This document shows positions 34,792 through 42,627 of a stretch of 64,000 nucleotides of DNA, piece by piece. The first letter of the stretch is position 1; each line of letters starts with the position of its first letter. The stretch lies in assembly GCF_900290235.1 (NCBI RefSeq), contig NZ_OLMK01000038.1:1-64000 (forward strand), read 5' to 3'. Made by a program: the position numbers and the translations under genes. The notes beneath the pieces were generated by a model. It did not search any database, was not told where the DNA came from, and worked only from the letters and a program-made list of their open reading frames with translations. The stretch comes from Streptomyces sp. MA5143a. Lineage in GTDB: Bacteria; Actinomycetota; Actinomycetes; Streptomycetales; Streptomycetaceae.

Positions 34792-34839
34792 ATGCGTTTC
34801 GGGCTGCTTCTCCTTAGCTGCCGCGGCGAGGGCCTGTAG
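34792..34839 (+). CDS. leuA leader peptide (MRFGLLLLSCRGEGL)
   Basis: A 15-residue open frame with four consecutive leucine codons (CTG CTT CTC CTT), 80 bp upstream of leuA. CTT is a rarely used leucine codon in such GC-rich genomes, which would sharpen ribosome stalling when leucyl-tRNA is short. Leucine-rich leader peptides upstream of leuA are known from actinobacteria, and this one matches that type. It controls leuA by attenuation rather than acting as a protein. Confidence 0.85.
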   Translation: MRFGLLLLSCRGEGL

Positions 34840-34863
34840 TCGAGGCCGACCCCCTCCCCGCGG
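34821..34863 (+). promoter_or_regulatory. leuA attenuator hairpin candidate
   Basis: CCGCGGCGAGGG (34821-34832), inside the end of the leader peptide, can pair with CCCTCCCCGCGG (34852-34863) with a single mismatch. A ribosome stalled on the Leu codons would alter this pairing. A small GTCC-TTTC-GGAC hairpin lies just before leuA. Confidence 0.5.
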
Positions 34864-34919
34864 TGCTCTGGCGTTGCGTTGTCGGCCGTCCTTTCGGACC
34901 ATCGAGGAGCCCACGCATC

Positions 34920-36641
34920 ATGGCGAACCGCCAGCAGCCCACGTCCATGCCGATCCACAAGTACGGGCAGTACGAGCAGGTCGACATCCCCGGCCGCACC
35001 TGGCCGGACAACCGGATCACCGTCGCCCCCCGCTGGCTCTCCACCGACCTGCGCGACGGCAACCAGTCCCTGATCGACCCGATGTCGCCCGAGCGCAAGC
35101 GCCGGATGTTCGACCAGCTGGTCAAGATGGGCTACAAGGAGATCGAGGTCGGCTTCCCGGCGTCGGGGCAGACCGACTTCGACTTCGTACGGTCGATCAT
35201 CGAGGAGCCGGGCGCCATCCCGGACGACGTCACGATCTCCGTACTGACCCAGGCCCGTGAGGACCTGATCGAGCGGACCGTGGAGTCGCTGAAGGGCGCC
35301 AAGCGGGCCACCGTGCACCTGTACAACGCCACCGCCCCCGTCTTCCGCCGGGTCGTCTTCCGCGGCTCCAAGGACGACATCAAGCAGATCGCCGTCGACG
35401 GCACGCGGCTGGTCATGGAGTACGCCGAGAAGCTGCTGGGCCCCGAGACCGAGTTCGGCTACCAGTACTCGCCGGAGATCTTCACCGACACCGAGCTGGA
35501 CTTCGCGCTGGAGGTCTGCGAGGCGGTCATGGACGTCTGGCAGCCCGGCCCGGGTCGCGAGATCATCCTCAACCTGCCCGCCACCGTGGAGCGTTCGACG
35601 CCGTCCACGCACGCCGACCGCTTCGAGTGGATGGGCCGCAACCTGTCCCGCCGTGAGCACGTCTGCCTGTCGATCCACCCCCACAACGACCGCGGCACGG
35701 CCGTCGCCGCCGCCGAGCTGGCCCTGATGGCCGGCGCCGACCGCGTCGAGGGCTGCCTGTTCGGGCAGGGCGAGCGCACCGGCAACGTCGACCTGGTCAC
35801 CCTGGGCATGAACCTGTTCTCCCAGGGCGTCGACCCGCAGATCGACTTCTCCGACATCGACGAGATCCGCCGCGTGTGGGAGTACTGCAACCAGATGGAG
35901 GTCCACCCGCGCCACCCGTACGTGGGCGACCTGGTCTACACGTCCTTCTCCGGCTCCCACCAGGACGCCATCAAGAAGGGCTTCGACGCCATGGAGGCCG
36001 ACGCCGCCGCCAAGGGCGTCACCGTCGACGACATCGAGTGGGCGGTCCCGTACCTGCCGATCGACCCCAAGGACGTCGGCCGCTCCTACGAGGCCGTCAT
36101 CCGCGTCAACTCCCAGTCCGGCAAGGGCGGCATCGCCTACGTCCTGAAGAACGACCACAAGCTGGACCTGCCGCGCCGGATGCAGATCGAGTTCTCGAAG
36201 ATCATCCAGGCGAAGACGGACGCCGAGGGCGGCGAGGTCACCGGCTCCGACATCTGGGCCGTCTTCCAGGACGAGTACCTGCCGAACCCGGACAACCCGT
36301 GGGGCCGCATCCAGGTCCGCAACAACCAGTCGACCACCGACAAGGACGGCGTGGACACGCTGACCGTGGAGGCCGAGGTCGACGGCGCGCGGACCACCCT
36401 GGTCGGCACCGGCAACGGCCCGATCTCCGCGTTCTTCCACGCGCTGCAGGGCATCGGCGTCGACGCCCGGCTGCTGGACTACCAGGAGCACACGATGAGC
36501 GAGGGAGCCTCCGCACAGGCCGCCTCGTACATCGAGGTCGCCATCGACGGCAAGGTCATGTGGGGCATCGGAATCGACGCGAACACGACCCGCGCCTCCC
36601 TGAAGGCCGTCGTCTCCGCCGTCAACCGCGCGGCGCGCTGA
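34920..36641 (+). CDS. leuA: 2-isopropylmalate synthase
   Basis: 573 residues, the long actinobacterial LeuA form. The HMGL-like TIM barrel begins at about residue 40 (LSTDLRDGNQSLIDPM, the DxRDGxQ motif), with HPHNDRGTAVAAAELALMAGADRVEGCLFGQGERTGNVDL carrying the HxHND metal motif. The C-terminal LeuA dimer domain that gives leucine feedback inhibition is present (about residues 435-573). It condenses acetyl-CoA with 2-oxoisovalerate, the first committed step of leucine synthesis. Preceded by a leucine leader peptide and followed by a hairpin terminator. Confidence 0.97.
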   Translation: MANRQQPTSMPIHKYGQYEQVDIPGRTWPDNRITVAPRWLSTDLRDGNQSLIDPMSPERKRRMFDQLVKMGYKEIEVGFPASGQTDFDFVRSIIEEPGAIPDDVTISVLTQAREDLIERTVESLKGAKRATVHLYNATAPVFRRVVFRGSKDDIKQIAVDGTRLVMEYAEKLLGPETEFGYQYSPEIFTDTELDFALEVCEAVMDVWQPGPGREIILNLPATVERSTPSTHADRFEWMGRNLSRREHVCLSIHPHNDRGTAVAAAELALMAGADRVEGCLFGQGERTGNVDLVTLGMNLFSQGVDPQIDFSDIDEIRRVWEYCNQMEVHPRHPYVGDLVYTSFSGSHQDAIKKGFDAMEADAAAKGVTVDDIEWAVPYLPIDPKDVGRSYEAVIRVNSQSGKGGIAYVLKNDHKLDLPRRMQIEFSKIIQAKTDAEGGEVTGSDIWAVFQDEYLPNPDNPWGRIQVRNNQSTTDKDGVDTLTVEAEVDGARTTLVGTGNGPISAFFHALQGIGVDARLLDYQEHTMSEGASAQAASYIEVAIDGKVMWGIGIDANTTRASLKAVVSAVNRAAR

Positions 36642-36664
36642 CCAGCCTCACCGGCGGTTTGAAA

Positions 36665-36695
36665 GCCCCGTTCGCCGCATTCCGGCGGGCGGGGC
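36665..36695 (+). terminator. terminator after leuA
   Basis: GCCCCGTTCGCCG, loop CATTC, CGGCGGGCGGGGC: a 13-bp stem including two G-U pairs, beginning 24 nt after the leuA stop. Confidence 0.75.
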
Positions 36696-36824
36696 CCGTC
36701 GTTTACCGGCCAAACCCTGTGGAGGTCACGGGAAGGCATCGTCCGGAGTACTGACTGCGCCTCACCGATGTGGCTAACATCACGCAAGCGCGGCGATGTT
36801 GCCGTGGAGCTACGGAGGTGCGAC

Positions 36825-37577
36825 GTGCTGCCAGGACGGGGACCAATCGGCCGTGCCGCCGGGCTCGCGCGCGGCGGGGAGGCCGGGAACGCCGGGCCGA
36901 CCGGAGGCGCCGCGCGGCTCACGCGTCTCATGGGCACCCGGATCGCGTGGACCGGCGTCGGCGACGGCGAGTTCTTCTGCCCCGGCTGCGGAGGCGACCG
37001 CAACTACCAGCGCCTCACCGGACGCCGCCGCTTCACCCTCCTCGGGGTCCCCGTGCTCCCGCGCGGCGAGACCGGCCCCGTCGTGGAGTGCGCGGCCTGC
37101 CGCCACCACTACGGCACGGAGGTCCTCGACCACCCCACCACCGTCCGCCTCTCGGCGATGCTCCGCGACGCCGTCCACACCGTCGCCCTGGCCGTCCTCG
37201 CGGCCGGCGGCACCCGCACCCGGACGTCCCTGAGCGTCGCCGCGGGCGCCGTGCGCTCCGCCGGCTTCGACGACTGCACCGAGGACCAGCTCGACGCCCT
37301 CGTCGAGGCCCTCGCCGCCGACACGGGCCGCCTCTTCGGGGAACCCTGCGGGGCGGCCGGGCTGTCCATAGAGCTGCACGAGGCCCTCGACCCGCTCGCC
37401 CCGCACCTCGCCCCCGCGGGCCGCGAGGCGATCCTCCTCCAGGGCGCCCGGATCGCCCTGGCCGACGGGCCCTACACCCCCGCCGAACGCGACGTCCTGT
37501 CCACCGTCGGCGCGGCGCTCACCATCTGCGCGGACGAGGTGACCCGACTGCTGGCAGCGGCCCGCACCCCGTCCTGA
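36825..37577 (+). CDS. TerB-like protein with zinc-ribbon-like N-terminus
   Basis: 250 residues. A low-complexity start is followed by GEFFCPGCGGDRNYQRLTGRRRFTLLGVPVLPRG...VVECAACRHHYGTEVLDHPTT, with two CxxC pairs that look like a zinc ribbon. The C-terminal half (EALDPLAPHLAPAGREAILLQGARIALADGPYTPAERDVLSTVGAALTI) is TerB-like: two similar helical halves with acidic residues in LADG. TerB domains occur in tellurite and stress systems, but no other ter gene is here, so I do not infer tellurite resistance. GTG 36825 has GGAGG 6 nt upstream. It commonly follows leuA in Streptomyces (recalled). Confidence 0.85.
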   Translation: MLPGRGPIGRAAGLARGGEAGNAGPTGGAARLTRLMGTRIAWTGVGDGEFFCPGCGGDRNYQRLTGRRRFTLLGVPVLPRGETGPVVECAACRHHYGTEVLDHPTTVRLSAMLRDAVHTVALAVLAAGGTRTRTSLSVAAGAVRSAGFDDCTEDQLDALVEALAADTGRLFGEPCGAAGLSIELHEALDPLAPHLAPAGREAILLQGARIALADGPYTPAERDVLSTVGAALTICADEVTRLLAAARTPS

Positions 37578-37607
37578 CACCCGCCCCGTCCTGACACCCG
37601 CCGCGCC

Positions 37608-38543
37608 CTACAGCAGTCCCGCCGCCGCCAGGAACTTGCCCACCCGCTCGACCTCGTCGTCCGACAGCGGCACCTGCGGCTCCGCCGTCACCGGGCACGC
37701 GATGACGCCCCGCAGATGCAGGGCCGCCTTGAAGGCGCCGAGCGCGGCGGAGCCGGTGCCCATGCGCCGGGGGTCGCCGACGCGGACCATGCCGAAGAGG
37801 GCGCACAGCCGCTCCTGCTCGGAGCGGGCCCGGTCCCGGTCGCCCGACCGGCACAGGCGGTGCAGCCGCACGTAGCCGGCGGGGTCGACGTTGGCGAGGC
37901 CCGGCACCGCGCCGTCCGCGCCGAGGGCGAGCGCCGCGTCGACGAGCAGCTCGGAACCGGTGAGGACGGCGAAGCCGGTGACCCGGGCGTCGTCGCGGGC
38001 GCCCGTGACGACCGTACGGAAACCGGCCAGGTCCCCGCTGGAGTCCTTCAGCCCGGCGATCACCCCGTCCGCGGCCAGCTCCAGCACCACCTCGGCGGGC
38101 AGCTTGGTGTGCACGGCCGACGGGATGTCGTACGCGAGGACGGGGACCGGGGAGCGGGAGCCGAGCACACGGTAGTGGCGGGAGATCTCCGCCGGATGGG
38201 TGGCCGTGTAGAAGGGCGCGGTCGCCACCACCGCCTGCGCCCCGGCCGCCGTCACGGCCCGGACGTGGTCGAGGACGCGGGGCGTCGTCATGTCGATCGC
38301 CCCGGCGAGCACCGGGAGCTGACCGCCGACATGCCCCACCACCGTCTCCACCACCGTCCGCCGCTGCGCGTCCGTCAGGAACGCCGCCTCCGACGACGTC
38401 CCCAGCACGAACAGCGCGTCCACCCCGCCCGCCACCAGATGGTCGACCAGACGGACCAGCGAGGCGACGTCCACCTCGCGGTCGGGTGTCAGAGGGGTGC
38501 AGACGGGCGGGATGACACCGGTCAGCGGGGCGGGGACGGTCAT
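37608..38543 (-). CDS. DapA/NAL superfamily aldolase or dehydratase
   Basis: 311 residues: GVIPPVCTPLTPDREVDVASLVRLVDHLVAGGVDALFVLGTSSEAAFLT (GTSSE is the pyruvate carboxylate site), VLAYDIPSAVHTKLP (catalytic Tyr) and VIAGLKDSSGDLAGFRTV (Schiff-base Lys). Family members act on 2-oxo acids: dihydrodipicolinate synthesis, sialic acid or sugar acid aldol cleavage. As the last gene of an ABC transporter operon with a FadR-type regulator, a catabolic role is likelier than lysine synthesis. ATG 38543 has GGGAG 6 nt upstream, 9 bp after the ATPase stop. Confidence 0.88.
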   Translation of the reverse strand: MTVPAPLTGVIPPVCTPLTPDREVDVASLVRLVDHLVAGGVDALFVLGTSSEAAFLTDAQRRTVVETVVGHVGGQLPVLAGAIDMTTPRVLDHVRAVTAAGAQAVVATAPFYTATHPAEISRHYRVLGSRSPVPVLAYDIPSAVHTKLPAEVVLELAADGVIAGLKDSSGDLAGFRTVVTGARDDARVTGFAVLTGSELLVDAALALGADGAVPGLANVDPAGYVRLHRLCRSGDRDRARSEQERLCALFGMVRVGDPRRMGTGSAALGAFKAALHLRGVIACPVTAEPQVPLSDDEVERVGKFLAAAGLL

Positions 38544-38552
38544 GGCTGCTCC

Positions 38553-39626
38553 CTAGATGTCTCGTACGGCGCGCTCCTGCACGGCCATGGCGGTGGCCGG
38601 GGACACGGACGCCGACCGGGACGCGGCCTCGGCGACCAGGTCCCCTGTCCACTCCGTCTCCTGCACAGGATGGTGGCAGCGGAAACGGTGTCCGGGGGCC
38701 GACGCGGCCGCGAAGTCCGGCATCACCTCCGCGCACACCTCGTCCGCGCGCCAGCAGCGGGTACGGAACGGGCAGCCGCTCGGCGGCCGCGTGGCCGACG
38801 GCACCGGGCCCGTCAGCGGGATCGGGTCGATCGGGTCCAGCAGCCCCGGCGTCGCCGAGAACAGCGCCCGCGTGTACGGGTGCCGCGACCGTCCGGTGAC
38901 GGCGGCGGCCGGCGCCTCCTCCACGATCCGCCCCAGATACATGGTGATCACCCGGTCGCTCATCCGCCGTACCGTCTGGATGTCGTGCGACACGAAGACC
39001 AGCGCCAGCCCGAGCCGCTCCTTCAGGTCGAGCAGCAGGTTCAGGATCTGCGCGCGCACCGACACGTCCAGCGCGCTCGTCGGCTCGTCCGCCACCACCA
39101 GGCCGGGGTCGAGGGCGAGCGCACGGGCGATCGCGACGCGCTGCCGCTGCCCGCCCGACAGCCTGCCCGGCAGCCCGTCGGCCAGCACGGGGGGCAGCCC
39201 GACCAGCGCCATCAGCTCCCGCACGCGTTCCTCGCGTTCGGCGGGCGTGCCGCGCCGGTGCACATCGAGCGGGTCGCGCAGGATCCGGCGGACGGTCAGC
39301 CGGCGGTTCAGGGCCGTGGAGGGGTCCTGGAAGACCATGCCGGTGCCGCCGCCCACGGTCGCCCGCCGCTCGTCGGGCGTCATCGACCACAGGTCCCGCC
39401 CCCGGAAGGAGACCGTCCCGGCCGTCGGCCGCTCCACGCCCACCAGCACCTTCGCCAGCGTCGACTTCCCGCACCCCGACTCGCCCACCACGCCCACCGT
39501 CTCGCCGGGCGCGATCGTCAGATCGGCGCCGGTCAGGGCGTACACCCGGTCCCGGGTGAACAGGCCGCCGCCGCGTGCCCGGTGGACCACATGGGCGCCG
39601 GAGACCTGTACGAGTGTGTCACTCAC
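38553..39626 (-). CDS. oligopeptide-type ABC transporter ATPase (OppF/DppF-like)
   Basis: 357 residues. Walker A GVVGESGCGKSTLAK, Q-loop in VFQDPSTALNRRLTV, signature LSGGQRQRVAIARAL, Walker B LVVADEPTSALDVS and the OppF-type C-terminus with clustered cysteine (CPFRTRCWRADEVC, an iron-sulfur or zinc motif common in the family) are all present. The GTG start at 39626 overlaps the stop of the upstream permease-ATPase gene (GTGA). It supplies the second ATPase subunit of the importer. Confidence 0.93.
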   Translation of the reverse strand: MSDTLVQVSGAHVVHRARGGGLFTRDRVYALTGADLTIAPGETVGVVGESGCGKSTLAKVLVGVERPTAGTVSFRGRDLWSMTPDERRATVGGGTGMVFQDPSTALNRRLTVRRILRDPLDVHRRGTPAEREERVRELMALVGLPPVLADGLPGRLSGGQRQRVAIARALALDPGLVVADEPTSALDVSVRAQILNLLLDLKERLGLALVFVSHDIQTVRRMSDRVITMYLGRIVEEAPAAAVTGRSRHPYTRALFSATPGLLDPIDPIPLTGPVPSATRPPSGCPFRTRCWRADEVCAEVMPDFAAASAPGHRFRCHHPVQETEWTGDLVAEAASRSASVSPATAMAVQERAVRDI

Positions 39627-41677
39627 CGGGTCACCTCGTTCTCCGTCGCGGTCAGGTCCACCGCCGGGTGGTGGCAGGCCGCCGTGTGGGTGGGGGAGCC
39701 CAGCAGCGCCGGGACGGTCGTACGGCACACCTCGCTCGCGCGGGGGCAGCGGTCGGCGAAGCGGCAGCCCGCCGGGAAGTCGGCGGGGGAGGGGACGACC
39801 CCCGGGATCTGCGTCATCCGCTCGGCCGCCGACTCCAGCGACAGGACACTGCCCAGCAGACCGCGCGTGTAGGGATGGGCCGGTGACTCCACGAGGTCCG
39901 CCGTCACACCCGTCTCGACGATCCGCCCGCCGTACATCACGGCCACCCGGTCGGTGACGTCCGCGACGAGCGCCAGGTCGTGCGACACGAGGACGAGGGC
40001 GAAGCCCAGGTCCGCGCGCAGCCGTAGCAGCAGCTCGATGACCTGCGCCTGGACCGTCACGTCCAGGGCCGTGGTCGGCTCGTCGGCCACGATCAGCCTC
40101 GGGTCGCGGGACAGGGCCATCGCGATCAGCACGCGCTGGCGCTGACCGCCGGAGAGTTCGTGCGGATAGCTGCGGAGGGTGCGGCCGGGGTCGAGGCCGA
40201 CCATCTCCAGCAGCGCGGCCGGGGTGCGCCCGCCGCCCCGCCGGACGACCTGCCTCAGCTGGGCGCGGATCGTCATCGCCGGGTTCAGCGACGACAGGGC
40301 GTCCTGGTAGACCATCGCCATGTCGTGGCCGAGCAGCCGGCGCCGCACCCGCATCGGCACGCCCACCAGCTGCCGCTCCCCGAACACGACCCGGCCGCGC
40401 ACCCGCGCCCCCTTCGGCTCAAGACCCATCACGGTCAGCGCGGTCAGCGACTTGCCGCACCCCGACTCGCCGACCAGACCGAGCACCTCACCGGCCCGGA
40501 CGTCGAAGCTGATCCCGTCGACGATGTCCACGCCCCGGTGCCGCTTCTCGAAGCCGATCGCCAGGTCCTGAACCGCCAGTACCGGCGGCCCGGCGGGCAG
40601 GGGCCGCGCCCGTGCCCGCAGCCGCCGCGTCGCCTCCGCCAGCCCCGGCAGCGCGGTCTCGTCGCCCACGGCCTCCCGGTGGTCCTCCGCCGGAGCGTCG
40701 CGCTCCGCCCCGGGGGCCGCCGGGCGGGCCGGCTCCCCGCCGCCGTCCTCCGCCCGGCGCTCCGCGTCCCGGTCCGCCGGTGCCGCCCAGGCGTCGGAGA
40801 CGCCCTCGGAGAGGACGTTCAGGGACAGCACGGTGACCAGCATCAGCAGACCGGGGAACACGGTCGCCCACCAGCCGCCGGTCAGCACCATGTTCTTGCC
40901 GTCCGCGATCACGCTGCCCCAGGACGGGTCCGGCGGCCGTACGCCCGCGCCGATGAAGGACAGGGACGCCTCGAACACGATGGCCTCGGCGACCTGCACC
41001 GTGCAGAACACCAGGACGGGGGCGGCACAGTTGACGGCCACATGGCGGACCACGATGTGCCGGGTGCGGGCCCCGATGACCCGCTCGGCGGTCACATAGT
41101 CCTCGCCGTACTGGTCGAGGACGTTGGCCCGTACGACCCGGGCGACCGGCGGCGTGAACAGGAACGCGATCGCGCAGATCAGCACCTCGATGCCGCCGCC
41201 GAAGACCGCGACGAGCACGGCGGCGAGCGCGATGCCGGGGAACGCCATGACGACGTCCAGACAGCGCATCAGGGTCTCGTCGACCGCCTTGCGCGACGTC
41301 GCGGCCACGGCCCCCACGAACGCGCCCACGAGCAGGGCCAGCGCGGTGGCCCCCAGCCCGATCGCGAGCGACCAGCGCGCCCCGTGCATCAGCCGGCTGA
41401 GGATGTCCCGGCCGAGGCTGTCCTGGCCCATCCAGTGCTCGGCGGAGGGCGCTCCGGTGCCGCCGACGAGCGTCTGCTGGTCGAGCGGGTCGTGCGGGGC
41501 GAGCACCGGGGCGAACAGGGCGGTGAGGACCACGACCGAGAGGAAGCACACGGCGATCCGCGACAGCGGCGGCAGCCCCCGCCAGGCGCGCAGCCGCAGA
41601 CCGGGCCGGGACAGGGCGTCCGTCAGGCGTTCGCGGGTGGTCACCATCAGGCCGAACATCAGCGCATCAGCTCGCAT
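39623..41677 (-). CDS. fused ABC permease (DppC-like) and ATPase (DppD-like)
   Basis: 684 residues combining two subunits normally encoded separately. Residues about 1-300 are the DppC permease: APHDPLDQQTLVGG...HWMGQDSLGRDILSRLMHGARWSLAIGLGA, several helices and the EAA-like loop VIGARTRHIVVRHVAVN. A charged linker (ADRDAERRAEDGGGEPARPAAPGAERDAPAEDHREA) leads to a full OppD/DppD ATPase from about residue 370: GLVGESGCGKSLTALTVMG, ELSGGQRQRVLIAMAL, LIVADEPTTALDVT and the family C-terminal cysteine cluster CRFADRCPRASEVC. No stop or frameshift is visible between the parts. Several in-frame ATGs (41677, 41659, 41650) make the start uncertain. Confidence 0.92.
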   Translation of the reverse strand: MRADALMFGLMVTTRERLTDALSRPGLRLRAWRGLPPLSRIAVCFLSVVVLTALFAPVLAPHDPLDQQTLVGGTGAPSAEHWMGQDSLGRDILSRLMHGARWSLAIGLGATALALLVGAFVGAVAATSRKAVDETLMRCLDVVMAFPGIALAAVLVAVFGGGIEVLICAIAFLFTPPVARVVRANVLDQYGEDYVTAERVIGARTRHIVVRHVAVNCAAPVLVFCTVQVAEAIVFEASLSFIGAGVRPPDPSWGSVIADGKNMVLTGGWWATVFPGLLMLVTVLSLNVLSEGVSDAWAAPADRDAERRAEDGGGEPARPAAPGAERDAPAEDHREAVGDETALPGLAEATRRLRARARPLPAGPPVLAVQDLAIGFEKRHRGVDIVDGISFDVRAGEVLGLVGESGCGKSLTALTVMGLEPKGARVRGRVVFGERQLVGVPMRVRRRLLGHDMAMVYQDALSSLNPAMTIRAQLRQVVRRGGGRTPAALLEMVGLDPGRTLRSYPHELSGGQRQRVLIAMALSRDPRLIVADEPTTALDVTVQAQVIELLLRLRADLGFALVLVSHDLALVADVTDRVAVMYGGRIVETGVTADLVESPAHPYTRGLLGSVLSLESAAERMTQIPGVVPSPADFPAGCRFADRCPRASEVCRTTVPALLGSPTHTAACHHPAVDLTATENEVTR

Positions 41678-42626
41678 CCCTCAGTCGTGGGTTGACCAGC
41701 AGATGGAGGACGTCGATGACGAGGTTCACCACGACGAACCCCGCGGCCGTGGTCAGGACGACGCCCTGGACGACCGCCGGGTCGCCGTTCTTCACCGCGT
41801 CGATCATCAACTTGCCCATGCCGGGCAGCGAGAAGATCGTCTCGATGACGACGGCGCCGCCCAGCAGATAGCCGACGCGCAGCCCGAGCACCGTGAGCGG
41901 GTTGATCAGCGCGTTGCGCAGGACGTTGCGGCCCACCACGACCCGTGGCGGCAGCCCGCTCCCGATCGCCGTCCGCACGTAGTCCTTGTCCAGCTCCTCC
42001 ACCACGGCCGTCCGCACGATCCGGGTGAGCTGCGCGGCCACCGGCAGCGACAGGGCGAACGCGGGCAGGGCCATCGTCTTCAGCCACCCGGTGAAGGAGT
42101 CGGCCGGATTGACGTAACCGCCGGTCGGGAACCACCCGAGGTCCACCGCCAGGTACTGGATCATCAGCAGCGCCAGCCAGAAGCCGGGCGCCGCGACCCC
42201 GGTCAGCGACACCACCCGGATGACCTGGTCCGGCAGCCGGTCCCGGTGGATCGCCGCGGTGATCCCGCCGAGCAGGGCCAGCACCACCGCGATCCCCAGC
42301 CCCAGGAAGGTCAGCTGGAGGGTGAGCGGAAGGGCGGTGGTGACCTGCTCGACCACCGGGGCCCGGGTGAGCGCGCTGGTGCCCATGTCGCCGTGGAGCA
42401 GATCCCCGACGAAGCCGGCGTACCGCACGGGCAGCGGGTCGAGGAGCCCGTTCTCCTCCCGGAACTCGTGCAGTTGCTCCGGGGTGGGATTGGCGCCCTG
42501 GAAGAACGCGGACGCCGGGTCGACGTCCGAGAACCGCATGACGACGAAGACGAACAGCACGATCCCCAGCAGGAGCGGGAGCAGCAGGGCGATCCGCCGC
42601 AGCAGGACGCGCAGGACAGCGATCAC
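41667..42626 (-). CDS. oligopeptide-type ABC transporter permease (DppB-like)
   Basis: 319 residues, six hydrophobic segments beginning RRIALLLPLLLGIVLFVFVVMRFSDVDPA. The EAA-like cytoplasmic motif is IVRTAVVEELDKDYVRTAIGSGLPPRVVVGRNVLRNALIN and the family C-terminal segment is LGLRVGYLLGGAVVIETIFSLPGMGKLMIDAVKNGD. The start is GTG 42626, 1 nt after the binding-protein stop. It forms the heterodimeric channel with the DppC part of the fusion protein. Confidence 0.95.
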   Translation of the reverse strand: MIAVLRVLLRRIALLLPLLLGIVLFVFVVMRFSDVDPASAFFQGANPTPEQLHEFREENGLLDPLPVRYAGFVGDLLHGDMGTSALTRAPVVEQVTTALPLTLQLTFLGLGIAVVLALLGGITAAIHRDRLPDQVIRVVSLTGVAAPGFWLALLMIQYLAVDLGWFPTGGYVNPADSFTGWLKTMALPAFALSLPVAAQLTRIVRTAVVEELDKDYVRTAIGSGLPPRVVVGRNVLRNALINPLTVLGLRVGYLLGGAVVIETIFSLPGMGKLMIDAVKNGDPAVVQGVVLTTAAGFVVVNLVIDVLHLLVNPRLRDAS

Positions 42627-42627
42627 G

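Noticed and set aside
33441..36491. A 1016-codon open frame on the minus strand across the M4 protease and leuA region
   Set aside because: It is antisense to leuA, shows Val/Asp/Gly/His-rich composition typical of antisense frames of high-GC codons, and has no recognisable domain.
36825..37577. Tellurite resistance gene cluster
   Set aside because: A single TerB-like protein in a housekeeping position, without other ter genes.
37608..38543. Dihydrodipicolinate synthase for lysine synthesis (dapA)
   Set aside because: Its place at the end of an ABC importer operon with a FadR-type regulator points to catabolism; superfamily membership alone does not show lysine function.
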